DNA of 46,440 nucleotides. Origin: CAYJBH01 sp964368625. GTDB lineage: Bacteria > Bacillota > Clostridia > Oscillospirales > Ruminococcaceae. The stretch lies in the NCBI GenBank assembly GCA_964368625.1, contig CAYJBH010000023.1:1-46440 (forward strand), in the 5' to 3' direction. The notes beneath the pieces are model-generated. The model saw only the letters and a list, made by a program, of their open reading frames with translations, was not told the origin of the DNA and did not search any database. A program made the position numbers and the translations under genes. This document shows positions 1 to 8,100 of the stretch, one piece after another (position 1 is the stretch's first letter; each line of letters starts with the position of its first letter).

Positions 1-81
1 TCGCTTTAAAGCTACAGAGCTTAAACGCTTTGAGGTGAAACATGAAATGCTTGTACAGTTTAAGTGTCAATACACTTTGGA

Positions 82-270
82 AAGGTTTTTAGCCAAATTG
101 AAAGTCTTAAAAATTACAAAATAAGACTATATGAAAACTATACTTCGGGAGAACTAACAAAGGAAATGTTCCTAAAGTAAAAAGCCTATGCAGATAAAAA
201 GATTGCAGATATTGAAGTGAGTAAAACTGAGATTGAAGAAAATCTTAACTCAGCTAATCTGCGTGAGGGC
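82..270 (+). pseudogene. Decayed serine-recombinase-like C-terminal fragment
   Basis: One plus-strand frame reads LYENYTSGELTKEMFLK, then a TAA stop at 178-180, then KAYADKKIADIEVSKTEIEENL. This resembles the charged helical tail of large serine recombinases (LYE-Y--G-LT-EE--- followed by a coiled coil). The in-frame stop, another stop at 61-63 and the absence of any upstream catalytic domain mark it as a relic. It may be debris of the element that carried the neighbouring cargo. The identification rests on a short stretch only. Confidence 0.4.
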
Positions 271-292
271 AAACCAACCGCAACTAAAAGAC

Positions 293-348
293 AACAACGT
301 GACGCTGGCCCCAATTTCGCGAGCTCGGGTCTAGCGTTGTTTTTTTAT
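293..348 (+). terminator. Possible rho-independent terminator
   Basis: An imperfect stem pairs acaa plus cgct (near 293-305) with agcg plus ttgt (near 333-340), with a bulge, and is followed at once by a run of seven T. It points along the plus strand and would end transcription of the decayed upstream sequence. The stem is interrupted, so support is modest. Confidence 0.35.
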
Positions 349-373
349 CAGGCTCACATCGTTAGTTGCTTTA

Positions 374-1948
374 TTATGAATATCTTATAATCAATATACT
401 AATTTCTAATGCCCACAGATTGGTATGATCTTTTAAAGAAAGGTTTAATAGCTGTTCGATTTTGTTCATGCGATAGATAAGGGATTGACGATGTAAATTA
501 AGCGCTATTGCGGTTTCGCTAAGGTTGTAATTGTTTGTACAATAACACTCTAAAGTATCTAGCAAGCTGCTGTTTCTTTTTTCATCGTACATCAAAAGAG
601 CATTAACAAAATTTTGAGAAAGTTTTACAATTTGTTCGTTGCTACTAAGCGTGTTTATTATTTGGTTTTTTATTGATAGTTGATGATTGTTGCGAGTTAT
701 AACTCCATTTGACCAAAGACATACGTCAAGCGCTTTTTTTGAGTTTTTATAAGCTACCCACAATTTTTCAAAGGTGGCAGGTTGGGTATCAAAACCCCAC
801 AATATAAAGACCTTTGGAAAATACTTTTTAATGTTTTCCGTCAAAACATCTAAAAATTTGTTTGCTGTGTCGATACTATCATTCTGTTGTTCTTCAAGAA
901 ATACTACAAAAATGTTATTATCTACACACTGCATAATCGATAAGCCAAGCCGATTGGCAGTTAAGTAAATACATTCTCCAATAGACTCGATTTCGATTTT
1001 TGTAGGAGCCTTAATGTTTTCATAATAGTTTTCTTTTGACTCTATACGTTTTTTGCTGTCGATAATAGCTCCTGCAAAGGTTATATAATTGCAATCAATA
1101 TTTAGCTTAAAAAGCTGTGCTTTAATTAAAGCTTCTTCTTTATTAATAAACGAGTTGTTGGCAACTTTTCTAATAAAATTACCGGTTGATTTTAAGTTTG
1201 AAGACAAAACAGACCACTCGCGCTCAAACCATAATATCAGTGGCGTAATAAGATACTGTTCAAAAATTTGCAATTGTAATCTTCTAATATTAGAGATTTT
1301 TTCAAGATAGAGATAGCCATAAAATTTGGTGCTTGATGTAACCTCAACTAAGAAGTAATCATCGGTCTTTATCTCACCGTTAATATGGATATAGGCACCA
1401 TCAAAACTGCTGTTTTTTATGTTTTGGTTTGTATCTGTTATTATAACCTTGCATGAAAATTCTTCACTAATGATCAAGCAGGCATCTTGCAGATTTTTTT
1501 CAGCAATATAGGCACTAAGCAATTTTTTCTGTATATTTTCTAAGGATAGCTTTGTCTTATCAGAAATATCCCAAATTTCCTTTAATGTGTTTTCGACTAC
1601 ATCTGAAAACAAATGGGTCCATGACATTGTAAGTAAAGGGAAATTTAATGATTTGTATTTCTCTAACAAAGGTCTTAACTGGGTATAGTCATTATCCGGA
1701 AAAGCAAAAATTATTGCACAGGCATTGGCATTGTAAATTTCTGAAATAAACTCATCAAGCATCGTTAAGTTATCCCTAACCGAGAGTGCTGTAGATAATA
1801 TAATCTCATTTTCACGCACAAATTGCTCTACTGGGGGTTCTAAAATTGATATATATTGTATAAGAATATTGTCGGTGTTTTTAATGTTATATAAAGGGTT
1901 TATTGTATCAGTGAACTTTAGTTCTAAAAATTTTTCTAGGGTAATCAT
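374..1948 (-). CDS. PucR-family transcriptional regulator
   Basis: Cytoplasmic DNA-binding regulator of the PucR/CdaR type, 524 residues, the usual length for the family. The first ~125 residues match the PucR N-terminal domain (ETALSVRDN-type core, AFPDNDYTQLRPL). The middle (~270-400) resembles the degenerate GGDEF-like domain of CdaR regulators. Residues ~455-520 form the PucR C-terminal helix-turn-helix (NLSETAIALNLHRQSLIYRMNKIE). The ATG at 1948 follows AGGA with 8-base spacing. It is divergent from the amidohydrolase and transporter operon at 2118. Family members control purine or related nitrogen catabolism, so it probably governs that operon through the inverted repeats in the shared intergenic region. 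The effector is unknown. Confidence 0.88.
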   Translation of the reverse strand: MITLEKFLELKFTDTINPLYNIKNTDNILIQYISILEPPVEQFVRENEIILSTALSVRDNLTMLDEFISEIYNANACAIIFAFPDNDYTQLRPLLEKYKSLNFPLLTMSWTHLFSDVVENTLKEIWDISDKTKLSLENIQKKLLSAYIAEKNLQDACLIISEEFSCKVIITDTNQNIKNSSFDGAYIHINGEIKTDDYFLVEVTSSTKFYGYLYLEKISNIRRLQLQIFEQYLITPLILWFEREWSVLSSNLKSTGNFIRKVANNSFINKEEALIKAQLFKLNIDCNYITFAGAIIDSKKRIESKENYYENIKAPTKIEIESIGECIYLTANRLGLSIMQCVDNNIFVVFLEEQQNDSIDTANKFLDVLTENIKKYFPKVFILWGFDTQPATFEKLWVAYKNSKKALDVCLWSNGVITRNNHQLSIKNQIINTLSSNEQIVKLSQNFVNALLMYDEKRNSSLLDTLECYCTNNYNLSETAIALNLHRQSLIYRMNKIEQLLNLSLKDHTNLWALEISILIIRYS

Positions 1949-1989
1949 AGTTTTATTCCTACAAAATGAATGACATTAATAGTTATTTT

Positions 1990-2036
1990 CATACTAGTTG
2001 TATGTTGACATTTTATCTTATTGTATGTTATCATAC
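1990..2036. promoter_or_regulatory. Paired CATAC/GTATG inverted repeats, candidate PucR operator
   Basis: Four half-sites lie between the divergent genes: CATAC 1990-1994 with GTATG 2000-2004 (5-base gap), then GTATG 2023-2027 with CATAC 2032-2036 (4-base gap). They flank and overlap the promoter elements for the rightward operon. This fits binding by a dimeric regulator. That the adjacent PucR protein is the binder is inference. Confidence 0.5.
2005..2034 (+). promoter_or_regulatory. Promoter of the nucleobase operon
   Basis: TTGACA at 2005-2010 and TATCAT at 2029-2034 (5 of 6 to consensus), spacer 18. The -10 lies inside the second CATAC/GTATG repeat. Transcription would start near 2041, giving a leader of about 75 bases that contains the hairpin at 2067. 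Confidence 0.6.
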
Positions 2037-2066
2037 GAATATCATAAAGTCAATACAAACTATAAC

Positions 2067-2099
2067 AAAGGTGTTATGCGTTCGGCATAACACCTTTTT
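2067..2099 (+). terminator. Strong terminator-like hairpin in the operon leader
   Basis: A perfect 13-bp stem, AAAGGTGTTATGC (2067-2079) pairing with GCATAACACCTTT (2085-2097), loop GTTCG, running into a short T tract. It lies between the promoter and the ribosome site AGGAGG at 2106-2111 of the first gene. Only about 25 bases separate the predicted start site from the stem, which is too short for most riboswitch aptamers. It may be a leader attenuator or a 5' stabilising stem. Confidence 0.65.
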
Positions 2100-2117
2100 G
2101 CTTTTAGGAGGATTTTA

Positions 2118-3479
2118 ATGGATGTTAAGGTAATTACAAATGTAATAATTTTTACTGTTAATGACTATGATGAAATTATTAATAATGGTACGGTAATCAT
2201 CAATGACGGCATCATAAAGGCTGTAGGAAAAAAAGAGGACATAAAAATACCACAAAACTTCACTTCAATAATCGACGGCAAAGGTCAGCTCGCGCTATTA
2301 CCAGGGTTAATAGATACACACAATCACTCTAGCCTGATTAAAGGTGTGGCCGAAAATATGCGTATGGTTGATTGGCTACCGGTGTATGATCTAGAACACA
2401 GAGCTTGTACTCCTGAAGATGCATATCATGCTTCGATGCTTTGTTATCTTGAATGCTTAAAAAATGGCTCTACCACGGTAATGGACATGTACAGGTTTAT
2501 GCACAAATCTTCTGAGGCTGCTACGCAATTGGGCTTACGGTTACACATTGCACCCTATGCTGCCGACATACCGCCATTCAATTTTTTTGAAACAACGAAA
2601 AGTAATGAAAAGCTTATCAAATCGGTCCACAATGCGAATCATGGAAAAATTAAAGTTTGGGCTGGCCTTGAAGATCTATTTTATTGCAGTGAAGATATGT
2701 ATAAAAGTGCTGTCAGACTACAGAAAGAGTATGGGGTTGGTATTCATACCCACGGCTGTGAACAACAAGAAGAGGAAGAGGCCGTAATTAGGCAGTTTGG
2801 TAAAAGCAGCATAGACCTGCTCTTTGAGCGAGGTGTTTTAGGAGAAAAAACACTTTTAGCGCATTGCGTTTGGGTAAGTGATGAAGATATAAAAAAAATG
2901 GCTGCAACCGGAACAAATCTTGCACACTGTGCCATATCGGCCGCAAAGTTGGGGTGTGGTGTTGCAAGGCTATCGGAAATGGTTAATGCTGGGATCAATG
3001 TTTCTGTAGGTAGTGACGGCCCGATTGATAATAATAGCATGGATATTCTCCAAGAGATAAAGTTTGCATCGTTGATACAAAAGGCAACACACTGTGATGC
3101 ACTGATGTTTGGAGCAAAAGAAATGTTGAGAATGGCAACTATCGGTGGTGCAAAATCACTTAACATAGATAAAGAGTTAGGCTCGGTTGAAGTTGGAAAA
3201 TATGCAGACCTGATATTGATAAACTGTAATAAACCAAATCTGCGCCCCATTTATTGGAACGAGGACGAAACCGACACCAACTTGCTTTGGAACATTGTGT
3301 ATTCAGCAACCGGCAATGATGTGGATACAGTAATGGTTCAGGGTGAGATTGTAATAAAAGATGGCATTTCTACTAAAGTTAGCGAAAAACAAGTGGTTGA
3401 ACACGCACAATCACAGGGAGTGGATTGGATGAGACGCCGGGAATTCCACAAACAATTTATTACACAGCCAATTAAATAA
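2118..3479 (+). CDS. Amidohydrolase, TrzA/AtzA-type deaminase or chlorohydrolase family
   Basis: A 453-residue cytoplasmic metal-dependent hydrolase of the SAH/guanine deaminase-atrazine chlorohydrolase group (COG0402). Visible metal and catalytic residues are H68 and H70 in DTHNH, H210-x-H212-x-x-E215, H249 in LAHC and D300 in GSDGP. The HxHxxE glutamate is the catalytic acid/base of hydrolytic deaminases in this group. The C-terminal GSVEVGKYADLILI closes the beta-sandwich domain. Strong AGGAGG ribosome site. It is the first gene of an operon with a BMP-type importer, so it probably acts on an imported purine, nucleoside or triazine-like ring. The exact substrate cannot be read from the sequence. 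Confidence 0.85.
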   Translation: MDVKVITNVIIFTVNDYDEIINNGTVIINDGIIKAVGKKEDIKIPQNFTSIIDGKGQLALLPGLIDTHNHSSLIKGVAENMRMVDWLPVYDLEHRACTPEDAYHASMLCYLECLKNGSTTVMDMYRFMHKSSEAATQLGLRLHIAPYAADIPPFNFFETTKSNEKLIKSVHNANHGKIKVWAGLEDLFYCSEDMYKSAVRLQKEYGVGIHTHGCEQQEEEEAVIRQFGKSSIDLLFERGVLGEKTLLAHCVWVSDEDIKKMAATGTNLAHCAISAAKLGCGVARLSEMVNAGINVSVGSDGPIDNNSMDILQEIKFASLIQKATHCDALMFGAKEMLRMATIGGAKSLNIDKELGSVEVGKYADLILINCNKPNLRPIYWNEDETDTNLLWNIVYSATGNDVDTVMVQGEIVIKDGISTKVSEKQVVEHAQSQGVDWMRRREFHKQFITQPIK

Positions 3480-3496
3480 CAAGAATGGAGAAAATT

Positions 3497-4504
3497 ATGA
3501 AAAAGAAAATTATCAAAAAAGGCTTATTATTAACTATTGCAGCTTCTGTGCTGACCTGTACTTTAGGTGCATGTTCACAGTCGGAACAGACAACGTCGGA
3601 TGACGACACTTTTGACATAGCCTACATATCACCTGCACCGTTTGAGGATGGCGGTTGGGGCACAAGTTGTTACGCAGGCTTCCATGCATCAGTTGAAAAA
3701 TTTGATAACGTTAAAACCTATGAAGTGGAAAATGTTTCACTTGAAAACCAGTCCTCAACACTGATTCAGTATTGTGATATGGGTGTTGAATTAATTGTAA
3801 CCAACACATACGATTTAACCGATGCAATAGCAGAGGTTGCACCTAATTATCCGGATACTAAGTTTGCCGTTATAGATGGTACCTATGAGGCTGACAACGC
3901 AATGTGCATGTCGCAGGATAATGCGCAAATAGGATTTATGGTTGGTGTGATAGCAGCATTACAAACCGAGACTAAATCTGTTGCATTTGTAGGCGGTGAA
4001 AGCAGTGGAGAGATTGTTAAGGCCAGCGATGCAATGGAAGCGGGTGCAAAATATATCGACCCCAGTATTACGTTTACATCGGTTATGTCCGGTTCTTGGA
4101 CGGATGTTGCACTGGGAAAAGAAATTGCGCTTTCTTTGATAAACGACAACAATGCAGATGTGCTTTTTAGTTTTGCAAGCGGCGTTGATTTCGGAGTGAG
4201 AGAAGCTTGTGAAGAGTCAGAGGGTGTCTATTTCATCGCACAGCCTATTGAGGCTTTAAATGATTCTCCGGAAATAACAATTACAAGTATCATACAGAGT
4301 AATGAACAGTTAATTTACAACGCAATTGAATCGGCTTATAACGATGAGTTTGTAGGAGAGTTTACAATCTACGGATTTGAAGATGGTGGCACCTGTAGTT
4401 TTGGTCAGTTTAATGACCTGTTTGATGCAGACAAACAAGCACGAGTAGACGAAATACTCGAGAAGGTTCTCAGTGGAGAGATTGACGTCTACAGCTATGT
4501 ATAA
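3497..4504 (+). CDS. BMP-family ABC transporter substrate-binding lipoprotein
   Basis: A Med/PnrA-like (BMP family) lipoprotein that captures a nucleoside or nucleobase-like ligand outside the membrane. The start at 3497 is preferred to 3485: GGAG at 3489-3492 lies 4 bases before it, and the product then begins MKKKIIKKG with a clean signal peptide. The lipobox is LGAC, placing the lipidated Cys near residue 26. The mature protein begins IAYISPAPFEDGGWG, typical of the family. About 335 residues. It lies 17 bases after the amidohydrolase and before the cognate ATPase and permeases. BMP proteins with this ATPase and permease arrangement (NupNOPQ type) carry nucleosides; the ligand here is inferred. 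Confidence 0.87.
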   Translation: MKKKIIKKGLLLTIAASVLTCTLGACSQSEQTTSDDDTFDIAYISPAPFEDGGWGTSCYAGFHASVEKFDNVKTYEVENVSLENQSSTLIQYCDMGVELIVTNTYDLTDAIAEVAPNYPDTKFAVIDGTYEADNAMCMSQDNAQIGFMVGVIAALQTETKSVAFVGGESSGEIVKASDAMEAGAKYIDPSITFTSVMSGSWTDVALGKEIALSLINDNNADVLFSFASGVDFGVREACEESEGVYFIAQPIEALNDSPEITITSIIQSNEQLIYNAIESAYNDEFVGEFTIYGFEDGGTCSFGQFNDLFDADKQARVDEILEKVLSGEIDVYSYV

Positions 4505-4551
4505 AAGATAATGCAAATTTGCACAAGGTTAATATTTGAGGGAGTGTTAAT

Positions 4552-6060
4552 ATGATACAGCTAGTAGAGATATCCAAAAAGTTCGGTGAGTTTAGCGCTC
4601 TTGAAAATATTAACCTAAAAATTAAAGAGGGTGAGGTTCACACCCTCTTGGGTGAAAACGGTGCCGGAAAAAGCACCTTGATGAACATTTTATGTGGCCT
4701 TTATCAGCCTACTGATGGTGAAATCATGGTTGGAAACTGTGAGCTGGTGATGGATTCGCCTCAAAAAGCTCGTAGTTTAGGGATATCTATGGTACATCAG
4801 CATTTTATGTTAATAGAAGCAATGACTGCACTTGAAAACATTATGTTGTGTGAGGTTAACGAAAAAGGAGCTTTTTTAGATTATAGTGCCAGCCGTAAGA
4901 GGATAACCGAAATAAAAGAAGCATATGATTTGCAGGTGGATATTGATGAAAAGATTAGCAATTTATCGGTTGGCGAACAGCAAAAAGTGGAGATTATAAA
5001 AGCACTGTATAACGATGTGAAGGTGCTAATTTTAGATGAGCCGACTGCTGTTTTAACAGATGAAGAGACTCAAGGGTTGTTCAAAATTATAAATAAATTG
5101 CGTAGTGAAAATAGAGCGATAATATTTATATCACACAAGCTAAAAGAAGTGAAGTATATCTCAGATAAGATAACAGTTTTAAGACATGGCAAAACTGTTG
5201 CGACGGTTAATGCACAAAGTTACTCCACACAAGAATTGGCAAATCTTATGGTGGGTGAAAAACTTGTAAATCAAGCTTACCCAAAAACTTTATCGGAAGA
5301 CATCGTACTAGTAAAGCTTGAAAATGTATCCTACAACAAGGATAGCAAACACAACAGCCTTAACAATATAAGTTTAGATATTAGAAAAGGTGAAATTCTA
5401 GGTGTAGCCGGTGTGGACGGAAACGGACAAAGCCAGCTGGCACAAATGTTGACGGGAATGCTATCTCCACAAGAAGGCAACATTGTTTACAAAAATGAAT
5501 GCGCTAACAGATATACGATTAAGGATTTCATCGATAAAGGTGTATCGCACATACCCGAAGACAGAAATAAAATGGGTCTTATAGGCGGGTTAAGCATTAA
5601 AGACAATATTGTGCTAAAAGAGATGAACGAGGATAAGTTTTCTAAACTTAAAGGAAAGTTTTTGCTTAAAAGTAAAATATTGCAATATGCAGAACTAATG
5701 AAAAACAAATATGATATCCGCTGCTCAAGCATAGATGAAGAAACCCGAAATCTTTCAGGGGGAAACCAACAAAAGGTTATACTTTCAAGAGAACTCGAAA
5801 GAATCCCGGACTTTCTTGTTGCAATGCATCCAACTAGAGGGCTTGATATAGGAGCAACCTGCTTTGTTCACGACAACTTAATAAATGCTAAAACTGAGGG
5901 GTGTGCAATCGTTGTTGTCTCCGCAGATATCGATGAGATAATAAAAATTTCTGACAGAATTATCGTTATGTTTGAGGGGGAGATTATGGGTGAGGTTTTA
6001 GGTGCTGACCCTGACATGGATGCAATATCCGTAATGATGGGAGGTAAAGCTAAGGTTTAA
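4552..6060 (+). CDS. ABC transporter double ATPase, nucleoside/BMP type
   Basis: A 502-residue protein with two tandem ABC domains, as in NupO/RbsA-type ATPases. Domain 1 has Walker A GENGAGKS (residues 34-41), signature LSVGEQQ (~142) and Walker B VLILDEPTA (~165). Domain 2 has a degenerate Walker A, GVDGNGQS, lacking the lysine, then LSGGNQQKV (~405) and FLVAMHPTRGLDIGA, where Walker B is also changed. Such asymmetry is normal in this family, where one site is catalytic. It powers the two permeases that follow. Ribosome site GAGGGAG. Confidence 0.9.
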   Translation: MIQLVEISKKFGEFSALENINLKIKEGEVHTLLGENGAGKSTLMNILCGLYQPTDGEIMVGNCELVMDSPQKARSLGISMVHQHFMLIEAMTALENIMLCEVNEKGAFLDYSASRKRITEIKEAYDLQVDIDEKISNLSVGEQQKVEIIKALYNDVKVLILDEPTAVLTDEETQGLFKIINKLRSENRAIIFISHKLKEVKYISDKITVLRHGKTVATVNAQSYSTQELANLMVGEKLVNQAYPKTLSEDIVLVKLENVSYNKDSKHNSLNNISLDIRKGEILGVAGVDGNGQSQLAQMLTGMLSPQEGNIVYKNECANRYTIKDFIDKGVSHIPEDRNKMGLIGGLSIKDNIVLKEMNEDKFSKLKGKFLLKSKILQYAELMKNKYDIRCSSIDEETRNLSGGNQQKVILSRELERIPDFLVAMHPTRGLDIGATCFVHDNLINAKTEGCAIVVVSADIDEIIKISDRIIVMFEGEIMGEVLGADPDMDAISVMMGGKAKV

Positions 6061-6077
6061 CTTTTAGCTGTGATGAT

Positions 6078-7142
6078 ATGAAATTAAAAGTAGAAAAATA
6101 TTACAGACAAGCTTTAGTATTGATATTTTCGATAGTTATTGCTTTACTTATTGGTGGAATTATTATTGAGCTTACGGGAAACGACTCTTTAGAAGCTTTT
6201 TTCTACCTCTTTAAAGGTGCATTTGGTGGATGGAATCGTTTTTACGAAGTGATAGTTATCAGTATACCGTTGATTTTTACAGGTCTTGCAATAACTTTCG
6301 CATATAAAAGCGGAATGTTTTCTATAGGTGTAGACGGTCAGTTGCTTGTTGGTGCTATGGCAGCTTCATGGTTTTTGTCCACGTTTAGTGAGTTGAGTGG
6401 AGTTTTTTTGATTATCGGATCAGTTATTATATCAATGATCTGCGGCGGAGCATGGGGGGCAATTGCCGGCATGCTTAAAGCTTATCGAAAGGTAAATGAA
6501 ATTATTTCTACGTTGTTAATGAACTATATTGCGCTATTTTTAGCAAGTTACCTATATTCGGGGCCGCTGGCAGGTGCTAATTCGCAAATTCCGCAAACAG
6601 AAAAGGTACCTGATGCCGCACATCTGCCGTTACTTGTAGAGGGTACAAGGCTGCATATAGGGTTATTTATTGCACTTTTTTGTGCGATAGCAGTATTTTA
6701 TGTTCTTTATAACACATCAACAGGTGTAAAACTTCGTGCAGTTGGAATTAACCCACTAGCCGCAAGATGTAATGGTATAAATGTAAAGTCGTATTTGGTC
6801 GGTGCAATGTTTGTCTCTGGTGCACTCGGTGGATTAGCCGGCGTTGTTGAACTTATCGGCACTCAATATAGAGTGCAGGATGGGTTTTGTCTTGATTTTG
6901 GTTTTGACGGTATTGCAATTGCGTTGATTGGGCAACTTAATCCTATTGGTGTCTTATTTGCAGCAATGTTTTTTGCAGCAATAAGGGTGGGTGCAAACTC
7001 TATGGAACTAATGACAAGTGTGTCGTCTTCAATTTCTGATATGATACAAGGCATAATAATTCTTATGATTGTAGCAGGTACAGCATTAATTAAAAAAGAT
7101 ACAGTTGTGGCAAAATTTAACAAATTTATCAAGAAAGGGTGA
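6078..7142 (+). CDS. ABC transporter permease, nucleoside/BMP type (first subunit)
   Basis: A 354-residue polytopic membrane protein of the BPD_transp_2 family (NupP/YufP-like). Hydrophobic segments run throughout; the conserved AITFAYKSGMFSIGVDGQ and GINPLAARCNGI loops are visible. The second is the cytoplasmic coupling region that contacts the ATPase. It follows the ATPase by 17 bases and precedes its partner permease by 4 bases, so the two are made together. It forms half of the membrane channel. Confidence 0.88.
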   Translation: MKLKVEKYYRQALVLIFSIVIALLIGGIIIELTGNDSLEAFFYLFKGAFGGWNRFYEVIVISIPLIFTGLAITFAYKSGMFSIGVDGQLLVGAMAASWFLSTFSELSGVFLIIGSVIISMICGGAWGAIAGMLKAYRKVNEIISTLLMNYIALFLASYLYSGPLAGANSQIPQTEKVPDAAHLPLLVEGTRLHIGLFIALFCAIAVFYVLYNTSTGVKLRAVGINPLAARCNGINVKSYLVGAMFVSGALGGLAGVVELIGTQYRVQDGFCLDFGFDGIAIALIGQLNPIGVLFAAMFFAAIRVGANSMELMTSVSSSISDMIQGIIILMIVAGTALIKKDTVVAKFNKFIKKG

Positions 7143-7146
7143 GCAG

Positions 7147-8088
7147 ATGAGCGACATATTTACACTGGCATTTTTAAGCACTCTGCTTATAGCTATGTTT
7201 AGGATAATACCCCCCATACTGCTCGGAGCTACCGGCGAAATGTTCTCTGAAAAAAGTGGTCTTACAAATATTGGGTTAGAGGGCATTATGTCTGTTGGTG
7301 CTATTGTAGGGTTTACTACATCGTACTTTACACAAAACGCGTATCTTGGCCTTATAACCGGCATGTTGGCGGGTTTAGCATTTAATATAATATTTGCATA
7401 TTTAACAATTAATTTAAATGCCGATCAGATCATTGTTGGTAATGTTATGAATTTGCTGGGAATAGCCCTATCTGCACTGGTATATACAACCTTAACCAAA
7501 AGTGCACAAGGGGTGGTGCAGTCTGTAACCGCGAAGAACATATCTGTTCCGTTTTTATCTGATATACCTTTTTTAGGTGAAGTGTTTTTTAAAAACTCTA
7601 TAGTAGTTTATATATCACTAGCTGTTTTGGTTGTTGTATGGGTTTACTTATACAAAACCAAATCAGGACTTGCGTTTCGCTCGGTGGGTGAATACCCTAA
7701 AGCTTCAGAAACTTTAGGAGTAAATATAGTAAAGAAAAAATACGTGGCATGTGTTATCTGTGGAATATTGTGTGGACTTGCAGGGGCATATCTGACGACA
7801 GTCTATATAAGCTCTTTTGTTATAGGTATGGTTTCCGGTCGTGGATATATTGCGCTCGCAGCAGTTATTTTCGGTAAATGGAGGCCAAAGGGAATTCTTT
7901 TGGCATGTGTGTTTTTTGCTTTTCTAGATGCGTTGCAGCTGAAGCTACAGATTGCAAACACCTTTATTCCATATCAGTTGCTACAGATGTTACCATATCT
8001 GTGCACATTGATTGCCTTAGCCTTTTTTATGAAACCGGGATCAGAACCTAAGGCAAATGGTAAACCATATACGAGAGAATCACGATAA
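7147..8088 (+). CDS. ABC transporter permease, nucleoside/BMP type (second subunit)
   Basis: A 313-residue polytopic permease of the same family (NupQ/YufQ-like). The start at 7147 (MSDIFTLAFL) is chosen over an upstream ATG at 7105, which lies within the previous gene; GGGTGAG just before 7147 can serve as ribosome site. The motifs FSEKSGLTNIGLEGIM and FRSVGEYPKASETLGVN are family hallmarks. It pairs with the preceding subunit. Twelve bases separate it from the ammonium channel gene, so the five transport and hydrolase genes and amt appear co-transcribed. Confidence 0.88.
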   Translation: MSDIFTLAFLSTLLIAMFRIIPPILLGATGEMFSEKSGLTNIGLEGIMSVGAIVGFTTSYFTQNAYLGLITGMLAGLAFNIIFAYLTINLNADQIIVGNVMNLLGIALSALVYTTLTKSAQGVVQSVTAKNISVPFLSDIPFLGEVFFKNSIVVYISLAVLVVVWVYLYKTKSGLAFRSVGEYPKASETLGVNIVKKKYVACVICGILCGLAGAYLTTVYISSFVIGMVSGRGYIALAAVIFGKWRPKGILLACVFFAFLDALQLKLQIANTFIPYQLLQMLPYLCTLIALAFFMKPGSEPKANGKPYTRESR

Positions 8089-8100
8089 TGAGGTGGTAGT

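Noticed and set aside
2041..2099. Purine riboswitch in the leader of the amidohydrolase operon
   Set aside because: The conserved three-way junction core was not found and there is too little sequence between predicted start and terminator.
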